From Sweltsa coloradensis (taxonomy: Eukaryota > Arthropoda > Insecta > Plecoptera > Chloroperlidae), in contig JAMZAV010000055.1 of assembly GCA_024449915.1 (NCBI GenBank), positions 248,001 through 312,000 on the forward strand: DNA of 64,000 nucleotides. The letters are read 5' to 3'. The position numbers and the translations under genes are program-made. Every line of letters begins with the position of its first letter. Positions within the stretch are counted from its first letter, which is position 1. This document shows positions 1 to 9,133 of this stretch, piece after piece. The notes below the pieces were generated by a model, which worked only from the letters and a program-made list of their open reading frames with translations, made no database searches and was not told the DNA's origin.

Positions 1-127
1 TATGCATTTCAAAACATGTTTTATAATTTTTTTAATACAATCCAGAAATTAAAAAAATCTTTTTCGACCGGAGGTTTGAACCCAGATCTCCCACATTTTG
101 GCTATAAAGGCGCCTTAGCCAACTAGA
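1..127 (-). repeat. tRNA-derived SINE head (partial), fused to MITE
   Basis: Read on the minus strand, 60-127 has a Pol III A-box-like TAGTTGGCTAAGGCGCC and a B-box-like GGGTTCAAACC, followed by an 'attaaaaaaat...ccagaaatta' tail. It is not a plausible functional tRNA because no acceptor stem is visible. The same head and tail recur at 27468-27591, again directly joined to the MITE that follows here. Confidence 0.6.
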
Positions 128-412
128 CTAGGGAAACGCTAAAGTCGTTGTTAGACGAGTGAGCGAGTCATGTGTTGAGTACCCGGCAACATTTGCATAT
201 TTAGGTAAGTTTGATAATTATATTCGTATAAATAATAGGGTTTTAAAGTTTAGTTGGTGTAAGGGCGCGTCAACTGTAAGGTCATAATGCGCCACTGTAG
301 CCTAAGATAGGCTAGGGAGGCCTAAGGTAGGGGGAAGAAAAGGGAATGTTACCGGCTCACACACACACATGGCTCACTCACTCGTCTAACAACGACTTTG
401 GCGTTTCCCTAG
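128..412. mobile_element. MITE with ~45 bp terminal inverted repeats (CTAGGGAAACGC...)
   Basis: The left end CTAGGGAAACGCTAAAGTCG and right end GACTTTGGCGTTTCCCTAG are inverted. The repeat continues inward through 'TTGTTAGACGAGTGAGCGAG'. The interior carries 'GGCGCGTCAACTGTAAGGTC'. Relatives lie at 14364-14641 and 27592-28024. There is no coding capacity. The outer tip resembles that of the longer CTAG-ended elements. Confidence 0.75.
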
Positions 413-436
413 TAAAATATCTTGTAAGTATATAAA

Positions 437-1225
437 CTAGGAAAACGCTAAAGTCCCGCCGCGTTGATGGATGAGCTTTTTAAAGGTTTTAGTTTGCGTG
501 GGATAACTTTACTTTTGCAAGTGCTTTGTTTTGCTGCCTACGCATTGTAGGTGAATGTTGTCAAGTTTCTTTTGTTTCTTGTCAATTGGTATTATTTACC
601 GTAAAAAACTTATATTAAAAGCTTTATTTCTATGGATTCTGGCTAACTTTTTCAACTTTTTCTTTCAAAAGGTTCTACATCACCATAACCTTAATGTCCG
701 TGTATAATATGAACGTTGTAGCCCCACCCGTTTGGTCAGAATTGGCCCAAATGGCACGAAAAAATCGCACAAAAAATCAAAAAACTTATATTAAAAGCTT
801 TATTTCTATAGATTCTGGCTAACTTTTTCAATTTTTTCTTTCAAAATGTACTACATCACCATTACCTTAATGTCCATGTGAAATATGAACGTTGTAGCCC
901 CACCCGTTTGGTCAGAATCGGCCAAAATGTGACGAAAATATCGCACTAAAAATCGAAAAAAATCGTAAAAGTACGATATTCATGAGAAATATTTCTTCGA
1001 TTGTACCCAAAAACGTAGCAAGTCTAAGTTCAGAGATTTCGAAGGTCCTGTCAAATTTTCATCAAGATCGCATATGCCGTTTGCCCGGTAGAGAGCGAAC
1101 AAACAGACAAAAATACAAACAAAAAAACAAAAAAACAAAAAAAAAAACACCCGAGCTAAATTTTTTGGGGGGTCAGTGAAATTGAAGTCTTCGCTTCACT
1201 CGCTTCGCTCGCTACGCTCATCCAA
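437..1225 (-). mobile_element. CTAG-ended non-autonomous element, left half of inverted dimer
   Basis: On the minus strand this starts TTGGATGAGCGTAGCGAGCG (ending at 1225) and finishes ...GCGTTTTCCTAG at 437, followed by T. It contains two tandem ~173 bp units (about 608-780 and 781-955), each with 'AACGTTGTAGCCCCACCCG'. It also holds an A/C-rich tract at 1100-1150 and a direct-repeat tip (CTTCGCTTCACTCGCTTCGC) near 1190. There is no transposase. It mirrors 1251-2026. Confidence 0.7.
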
Positions 1226-1250
1226 ATATGTATTTGCTTAATAATAATAA

Positions 1251-2026
1251 TTGGATGAGCGAAGCGAAGACTTCAATTTCACCGACCCCCCAAAAAATTT
1301 AGCTCGATGTGTTTTTTTGTTTTTTTGTTTGTTTTTTTTTTTGTTTTTTTTCCCGTCTGTTTGTTCGCTCTCTCCCGGGCAAACGGCATATGCGATCTTG
1401 ATGAAAATTTGACACGACCTTCGTTTTCTCTGAACTTAGACTTGCCACGTTTTTGGGTACAATCGAAGAAATATTTCTCATGAATATCGTACTTTTACGA
1501 TTTTTTTCGATTTTTAGTGCGATATTTTCGTGCCATTTGGGCCAATTCTGACCAAACGGGTGGGGCTACAACGTTCATATTTCACATGGACATTAAGGTA
1601 ATGGTGATGTATTGCTTTCTGAAAGAAAAAGTTGAAAAAGTTAACCAGAATCGAGAGAAATAAAGCTTTTAATATACGTTTTTTGACTTTTTGTGCGATA
1701 TTTTCGTGCCATTTGGGCCAATTCTGACCAAACGGGTGGGGCTACAACGTTCATATTATACATGGACATTAAGGTTATGGTTATGTAGTACCTTGTGAAA
1801 GAAAAAGTGGAAAAATTTAGCCAGAATCCATAGAAATAAAGCTTTTAATACAAGTTTTTTACGGTAAATAATACCAATTGACAAGAAACAAAAGAAACTT
1901 GACAACATTCACCTACAATGCGTAGGCAGCAAAACAAAGCACTTGCAAAAGTAAAGATATCCCACGCAAACTAAAACCTTTAAAAAGCTCATCCATCAAC
2001 GCGGCGGGACTTTAGCGTTTTCCTAG
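1251..2026 (+). mobile_element. CTAG-ended non-autonomous element, right half of inverted dimer
   Basis: Starts TTGGATGAGCGAAGCGAAG and ends GCGGGACTTTAGCGTTTTCCTAG, followed by T. It is a close inverted copy of 437-1225; the two 5' tips face each other across about 25 AT-rich bases. Near the 3' end AACGC and GCGTT can pair around an 11-base loop. Short open frames inside it are repeat artefacts. Confidence 0.7.
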
Positions 2027-2374
2027 TTTATACGAATGCAACTCCATATAAGAGTGTTCGCATAGAGTTAGTACACTTTTTCTACAACTCCTGCTTGATT
2101 TTGTTTATTTGTATAATGAGCAATTAATTTTGCATTTGCATATTAATTAATGTGCGACGAAATTTTAGAACGTCATCTTCTTAAATGTATTAAATATTAT
2201 GTACCATCCATTGTTTGAGACGAAATTTATTACTTCAATGGCACATGAATTAATATATACATGTATGTTTAACCTTGGTTTTATAGTAGGCGACTATGAC
2301 GCTGTTATGTTAGTACTTTAGACAGAAATTAAAAAAGCGATCCCTGGTGTAGTAACTATGACGTTGTTAAAAAA

Positions 2375-2449
2375 GTGACTACTCCGGGGTTCGAACCCGG
2401 GACCTTAGCTTACCGGGCTATGCTCTTACCATCTGAGCTATGCAGCCAC
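2375..2449 (-). repeat. tRNA-like SINE head (cloverleaf-capable)
   Basis: The minus strand begins GTGGCTGCATAGCTCAGATG and ends GTAGTCAC. The acceptor arms pair over 7 positions including wobbles. A GCTC/GAGC D-stem, a TAGC/GCTA anticodon stem and a CCGG/CCGG T-arm around GTTCGAA can form. The loop CCGGTAA lacks the usual U33. It lies in a snap-back with an inverted copy at 2871-2945, so I read it as a SINE head, not a working tRNA gene. Confidence 0.6.
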
Positions 2450-2870
2450 CAATCTAAATCTGTCTAAATTCTTGGTCTGTTTTGTACATTGTTAATAACG
2501 TGTGTAGAGCAGCTGAATGCACTGCCTTTTAGATTACAACTAAATTAACTGGAGAATACAAACCATCTCTGTAACCCTAGAGGTGGGATATATGATGTTT
2601 AACCTTGGTTTCATAGTAGGCGACTATGACGTTGTTATGTAAGTACTTTAGACATAAATTAAAAAAGTGACTACACCAGGGTTTGAACCCGGGACCTATA
2701 AAGCCAAGGTTAAACATCATATATCCCACCTCTAGGGTTACACTTACAGAGATGGAATTTGTATTCTCCAGTTAATTTCGTTGTAGTCTAAAAGGCAGTG
2801 CATTCAGCTGCTCTACACACGTTATTAACAATGTACAAAACAGACCAAGAATTTAGACAGTTTTTAATTG
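2450..2870. repeat. Inverted SINE bodies forming a snap-back
   Basis: 2450-2605 ('TTCTTGGTCTGTTTTGTACA', 'CCCTAGAGGTGGGATATATG') is mirrored by 2703-2870. Between them 2606-2702 holds a partial third head with B-box GGGTTTGAACCC (minus strand). Confidence 0.65.
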
Positions 2871-2945
2871 GTGGCTGCATAGCTCAGATGGTAAGAGCAT
2901 AGCCCGGACAGCTAAGGTCCCGGGTTCAAACCCCGGTGTAGTCAC
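2871..2945 (+). repeat. tRNA-like SINE head, inverted partner
   Basis: Begins GTGGCTGCATAGCTCAGATG and ends GTAGTCAC. It is the inverted copy of 2375-2449, with anticodon loop CCGGACA in place of CCGGTAA. B-box GGTTCAAACC is present. Change in the anticodon loop between two neighbouring copies argues against tRNA function. Confidence 0.6.
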
Positions 2946-3353
2946 TTTTTTAATTTCTGTCTAAAGTACTAATATGTATATATATATATATAATTGGTCA
3001 CAATTAAATTGATTGGAATGCAATTAAAAAATGGTAGACTTTCTTGACATTTTGTTAAGGGGGAAAGGGTGTTGAAATTGTTGAAACAAATTATCAAGTT
3101 GTCACGTTTGTCAGTTTCTGTTTACATTTTGGAATTCAAATGTGGGATGCTGGCCATTGACAATATCTTAGCGTCAAATCCGGAGCTGTGGATTTGATGT
3201 GAATTGCCTCAACGGCGCGCCTTGTTTATGCCGACTTCAATTCTCCCATGTCTAGTGGGTTGCCTATAGGGCAAACTATGTAGGGTAGTAGAAAATCGAT
3301 AAGTTGACCAAGAGACTTATTACTTACTAAATTCTAAAAATAAATAAAAAAAA

Positions 3354-3845
3354 TTGGTCTAAAGACATACTGTAATTTGGTCTAAAGACACTGTAATTCG
3401 GTCTCAAGACACAGACTGTGATTCGGTCTAAAGACATATACTGTAATTCGGTGTAACGGCCCATCCGGATGGGCCGTTACACCGAATTTTGTTTTCAAAG
3501 CACACTCTGCATTTCGGTCTCAAGTCAGACACTGCTATTCTGTGAGGAATTTCCATCCATTTTCCTTTTCGGTGTAACGGCGTTTCTGTGCTAAGGACCA
3601 TGCAGTTTGCTGGCTTTAAAGTACTTGATTCTGTGTAACGGCCCATCCGGATGGGCCGTTACACCGAATTTCGGTCTAAAGACACATACTGTCGTTTTTG
3701 CCGAATTTTCTGCGTAACGGCAATTCGGTGCTACGGCGATTCGGTGTAAAGACCCATACTGCTCAAATAACTTAGACAAAATATCAATTCAATTTTCGGT
3801 GTAACGGCGTTTCTGTGCTAAGGCATTTCTGTGCTAATACCCCGA
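3354..3845. repeat. Irregular short-unit array with two copies of a perfect palindrome
   Basis: Units of the type TTCGGTCTAAAGACA...CTGTAA start near 3354, 3376, 3397, 3422 and 3447, then give way to TTCGGTGTAACGGC variants up to 3845. Two near-identical palindromes (about 3449-3484 and 3634-3668) have left arm CGGTGTAACGGCCCATCC and its exact reverse complement with no spacer; the second copy has one altered base at its outer edge. Confidence 0.75.
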
Positions 3846-3848
3846 CCC

Positions 3849-4200
3849 TACAATTACTACAACTTGAAACAATGTTGTATTTGATGACTTCATTTTTATT
3901 ACTTTAAAATTTGTCCTAGCAATCAATAAAATTGGAAAATTGCTAAAATTGTTCACTTGTGTGTGCTCCTTGTGTGCAGTGAATGTTCACGATCATAGCG
4001 ATGATTGCCATTTTGCCAACTTATGTGTTCTATATCAGCGAGATAATTCTCCACGATTTTGTTTACAATCTGCGCTGCAGTTTCAAAAAAAAAAAAAAAA
4101 AAAATCAAATTTTTGTTTTCATTTTTTTTTTTTTTTTTCCGGGCGGCAGGGAATTATTGCCGGGCGGCTCGCCCGGCGGTACGGGCCTGGGGAGAACACT
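3849..4200 (+). repeat. Dispersed repeat, copy 1 of pair
   Basis: Closely similar to 10539-10936: both contain 'GAATGTTCACGATCATAGCG' and 'TTACAATCTGCGCTGCAGTTT', then an A/T homopolymer stretch, then 'CTGGGGAGAACACTGAA'. Copy 1 has a longer A18/T14 tract at 4085-4139 and lacks about 25 bases present in copy 2. Short frames here are not genes. Confidence 0.65.
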
Positions 4201-4202
4201 GA

Positions 4203-4885
4203 AATAGGGAACCTTAAGTCTAACGCGGGAAGCGAGTTCAGTGCATTGGAAGAGAATGTCCCCATAAGAATAGCATTGGGCTAATTTTAAAACGCTTGTA
4301 TCTTTTGAACGAGAATTATTTAAGAAATATCATTCACATAACATCATTAACCATTCTTTTCTTCAACTATCACATATATAGTAGAATATTAAAACCATGT
4401 TTAGAATTTAAATGAGTTCGAGTTTAACAAGATGATGTTTGCATTTTTCATCTGCGTCGCGCGCCGATCCTCCGTGATCGGCTGTTGAATCGAAGAAACG
4501 AACATGTCGGACAGCCGAGTTCGCCGTGCACTTGGATGCTGTATGTGCAAAGCTGCTCCTCGCTAGTCGGCCGTGGGCATGCGTTGGTTCTCTCTCTCTT
4601 TTCTACCGTGCGTCTCTTTCCATTGAATCGATCCGAAACGCGAAACATACATGTGTTTCAACAACGTTTATTCAAATTCTGTTGCGACTTTTATAAATTA
4701 AATGCATCAAATGTGTTAAGAAAAGAATGGTGATTAACGTACTGTGAATCATATTTCTTAAATACTTCTCGTTCAAATGATACAAGCGTTTTAAAAATAG
4801 CCCAATGCTATTCTTATGGGGACATTCTCTTCCAATGCACTGAACTCACTTCCCGCGTTAGACTTGTGGTTCCCTATTCTTACGA
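4203..4885. mobile_element. MITE-like element with ~160 bp inverted arms
   Basis: 4205-4365 ('GTCCCCATAAGAATAGCATT', 'CGCTTGTATCTTTTGAACGAG') is mirrored by about 4717-4880. A unique 350-base centre lies between them. No transposase frame is seen. Confidence 0.6.
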
Positions 4886-6532
4886 CAAGAGAATCAGAGC
4901 TTGAAATGTCACTTACAACAGACCAATGAGATGATACCTACTGGAGTCAGTTGCGCTGTTGAGAGTCAATTGAGAGACTACTTCCGATTCCCGTTTCTAT
5001 CATGGTTTTACGTGGATGACGTCACATCCAAATGCCAAAGAGCTTCGACAATAAATGACGCATCTTTACGCGAAGTTCTTTGATAAAACCATTGCTTGTG
5101 ACTACGGTAGGACTACCACTTTATGTGAACTGGGCATAATAGGCCTAGTAGGCCTAGCCTATAATAATACTTCAAGATTGCAATCATATTTGGTACTTCT
5201 TCAGTTGGTAGCCCCCAACACATTTATACTGCACCTACAACACCTTTAACATCGCTATTTTAAAAATAAAGGAGTTTCAAAGCAAAAAGTTAGAGGTTTA
5301 ATTTATTATTTTCGTATCTTAAAAAAAGGGGGCTTTGTCCCCCGACCCCCACCGGGGCTCGCCCTGGACACCAGGGGTGGGGGGGGGGCTACCAACCGAA
5401 GGAGTGCCTCATATTTTATTGTATGTGTTTTAAAAACAAAACTAGGCAAGGCCCTACTAGGCCTAGGCCTAATACATGAACTAATTCGCAAACCTGATGT
5501 GAATGTGACGACCATCGGGCTCCTCTTTTCATAGCAGTGACAAGTATGGCCATCTCACCCTGCACCACGTAGATGCCATTGCCTGGGCACGTCATCTTCC
5601 CTCAAATAATCACTTTAGACGACAAAAGAAAGTGAAATTACACTTTTCAAATGAAAAACAAATAATTAAACATCACTTTGTCGTATAGCGCATTTTTATT
5701 TATGTAACTTTTGACATTTAACATTCAAAATAAAATATTTGTGCAGACGTTGCCGATCAGCTGTCTTCGACCTCGACCTCGACCACTCGAGTCCACCGCC
5801 TGTGAAAGGTCAATTTACAACTTTGTAATGTTGGCATCAAACCAAATACAAGTGTTAGGCCTACCAACCACCTTCAATTTTTAAAGGCGTTTGTTTCACA
5901 GCAGCTGCTGCTGAACTGCTGTCAAAAATCCTTGAGTCATTTCTATCTTCATTTCATTCCGCCAAATTACCACATCCGTGTTGGAAAATTGATGTCATTG
6001 CGGTCAAACGTATTCAGATTTGTGAAAAATATATTTCGTTCTCGGTATGTATTCATTGAGTAGGGCTAGGGCTCATTGTGTTTTATTGCGTCTTACATTT
6101 TGTCTGATTGGCCTAGGCCTAGGGCCTAGGCCTAGCCCTAGACCTAGACCTAGGCCCTACCTAGGAGGCCTATGGGCAGGGCATAGACATCCTATATAAT
6201 TGGCCTACTATAGGGGTTTAATATCAATGGGGCAGGGCCTTTGTGGCTAGGCTAGACCTATAGGCTAGGGCCTATGACATTCAATTGGGTTAGGGCCTGA
6301 GCCTAGGCTAGGTCTAGTACCATAAGCATGGTGGGATGTGGGAAAGCCTAGACCTAGGCCTAGGCCCCTAGGGTAGGGCCTAGGCCTAGCCCTACCTTAC
6401 AGCTAGGTAAAGTCTCCTTAGCCTAGGCCTGCCGGTACTTTTTCGGTTGGTGTTATCAAGTGGGAAAAGCATAGGTTAGTGGGAGGGGGCGGGGAGGGGC
6501 GAAGCGCGTATGTTTTACAATATTAGCTATGG

Positions 6533-6580
6533 CACGTTAAGCCGGAGGTTCTGGGTTCGAACCCCAGTCGGGGCAAACTT
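6533..6580 (+). repeat. tRNA 3'-half-like fragment
   Basis: CTGGGTTCGAACCCCAG forms a perfect T-arm hairpin with a B-box. No matching acceptor or anticodon arm is visible, so I read it as a SINE or tRNA fragment. Confidence 0.4.
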
Positions 6581-6609
6581 TTACGAGAACTGTTATGAAT
6601 CAATAATTA

Positions 6610-6610
<1 letters not shown>

Positions 6611-6643
<33 letters not shown>

Positions 6644-6656
6644 ATTATTATTATTG
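6611..6656. repeat. (ATT)n microsatellite
   Basis: Uninterrupted ATT repeats with one A/T variation near 6642. Confidence 0.9.
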
Positions 6657-8395
6657 AAACGTACATGCTTCGCGCCTTCCCCCCCCCCTAACCTAGGCCT
6701 ATGCTTTTCCCCTAAAATTGCATTGTTAAAAAGTTGACTAGAACACCAACCGAAAGAGTACCGGCCTGCGTTTGCTAGGCCATAGGCCTAAGGGTATTAA
6801 ATGAAAATTACAGTCTAGCTAGGCCTAGACTTGTATTTTTCCTGAAGTCAATTGTCTAAGGGCTTACAGGATTATCGACCTAGCCTGACCTGTCGATCGA
6901 TCAGAGTAGGCCTAGGCCTATAATTACTGGGCATGGCAGACACTTCAGCTTATTAGATAGGCCTAGGCCACTTCAAACACTTCAATTTTGGATTGTGGAT
7001 GGCTAGCTCGGCATAGGTAGGCTAGCCTCAATGATTTACCCACCGCCGTCTAGATGTATGTAAGATACAAAATAAGCTACTTGTCGTGGCTCGGATTTCC
7101 CATGTTAAATGATTGACATGCAAAAAAGGTAGAGCTTTGTCGGTCTGCCGCTAGATAGGGTTAGTTAAGGGGGCGGAAGTAGAGAGCGTCTCTAGGCAGA
7201 AGTAGATTTATTTAAGGTTTAGGATTGGACCTTATGGACTTTTACATAATAAATAATAAAGATGATAATGATATTTTAATTTAGGTTCTAGTTGGAACGT
7301 TTTATATTGAGCAACTGTTTACATTCCATGCATTATGACAACAAACTCAAGTAGGTAAAGGAAGTTTCACAGATTTAGTTCCAGCTTTGAACCATAGATG
7401 GTGTTAGTTAAGGGGGGCATGAACTTCTTTACCGACTGAAAGTTCACTGAAAGTCATGACCAAATTTTGTTGAGCCACGACAAGCAGCTAATTTGTATCT
7501 TACATACATCCAGACGGCGGTGGATTTACCAATAGCCATCAATGCTAATCAGTAGGCCTAAACGCACCTTTAGTCAAATAGGTGGAGAAGTAGGCGGTGT
7601 AGTTCTGCCTGGGCATAGCCTAGTGGAAACTGATGACTTCTAGGCCTAGCCCTGCGCTAAGGAAGACTAAAAGATGCTTTATAACAGCCCGGCAATAGCT
7701 TCCCATTAGTCACCGGGCATGTTCAAGTTGAATCATAGCCTAGCCAATATTCCCATTGCCGGTTCTCGTTCCCAGGCTGTTGTAGATCCACTTTAAGACC
7801 TAGTAGCCTAGCTTACTTTGCCATGTAGGCCTATTGTGTCCTCTTGTATAATATGATTGCCTGTCATAGCCTGGACTTAATTTTAATGTAGGCCGGCCTA
7901 GGTAGCAAGTTTGTAGACCTAGATTGCCAATTGCTTTGCCCTAGATGTTGAGTAGCCATGCCCAGGTATTAGCCTATGGGGACTCCAATAATTAGATTCG
8001 AAAGTTTGATTGCAACAAGACGGGACTGTGAATGTAAAGTACAACAAAGTGGCTATCTACCCTAGGCTACAAGAAAATTGACCAAAAATTGCAATTATAG
8101 GCCTATAGGCCTAGTCCCTGCCCAGCTAGCTGTTAAATGTCACATTTTATATTTCTCAATGTTGTGCTGTTATAATTGGAATTTTACGTTCACATCATTG
8201 AATGATGTATTAAGCTGGACAAAATGTGCAAAGTGGGTGCTTTAATGTGATGTAGGGCCTAAGCCTACAGACTTGTCAGGTTGCAATGAAAACTGCACAC
8301 CTGGCAGATGACAGTCCCTGCTGAATTGCATTATGTCTACCAGTATATAGCTAGACCTGCTAAGGCATTATGTCTGCATTTGAAAACTGGGCTTA

Positions 8396-8416
8396 CCCCC
8401 CCCCCCCCCCCCCCCC
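8396..8416. repeat. poly(C) tract
   Basis: A run of about 21 C followed by TCCCTCC. Confidence 0.9.
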
Positions 8417-9133
8417 TCCCTCCTTGGCACCCATGTTTTACTTTGGGCTATGAAGACCTACAACATGTTAGGCCTAGTTTTTTAGAAGCTATTGCCTAGT
8501 GTGTAGACTGGTCTAGCCTAAACATAATTTTACTTTTTTTTATAGTAGGAACAAAATGATTTAAAAATGCAATATTTTGTTGAACCTTCCACAACGATCC
8601 CTTTGAAATTGTAACTCAACGCACAGCCAACGACGATTTCTCGTTCCTACCAAAACAGGTGAAAAACGGGCTTGCCATGTTGCAGAGTATTGTAAGGCCT
8701 GCTTGATACAATTATATAATTTTGAAGCCATGTTCTTTGCCAGCTAGAGACCCACCAGCTCAGCTAATGTACCGGTATGTGTACACTCAAAAAGTCCAAG
8801 ATCTTGTGAAAGCTGAAGGGCCTACCACCTAACCAATGCCATTGTGATGATGTGATCATTTTGGTTCTCCATCATAATCATAATCATCATAGATCATAAA
8901 GACCCAGTCTCTGCAAGACGGTCGATTTTGCTGCAGTGTTTTGTCAAACGGGCGACATTGTTTTGTACACCTCGAAAGCATTGAGTTACCGGTACGGGTC
9001 TCTATGGACTGGTCGATGTCCGAGTTTAAACAAACACTTATAGAGTAGAAAAATCAACCATACATATTAGCGTAGTGCTGTAATTGCTTGCTTAGCTATA
9101 GGATGAATTATTTCTTTTCAGTTAGGTAACGTA

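Larger units (their letters stand above)
5100..8540. repeat. AGGCCT/TAGGCC low-complexity region, no gene seen
   Basis: Scattered and clustered CCTAGG/AGGCCT/TAGGCC words, densest at 6105-6440 and recurring to 8540. Also present are a G/C-rich block at 5330-5395, an inverted-repeat fragment at 5228-5290 and microsatellites (listed separately). A possible untranslated exon ends ATTTCGTTCTCG before GTATGT at about 6042, but nothing ties it to a gene. Otherwise I see no coding exon from 4890 to 9120. Confidence 0.6.

Noticed and set aside
2375..2945. Functional tRNA-Thr or tRNA-Ser genes
   Set aside because: The cloverleaf is possible, but U33 is missing, the anticodons differ between adjacent inverted copies, and the bodies continue as SINE.
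3940..4284. 114-residue open frame with poly-Lys and poly-Phe
   Set aside because: Lies in a dispersed repeat with A and T homopolymers; a frame artefact.
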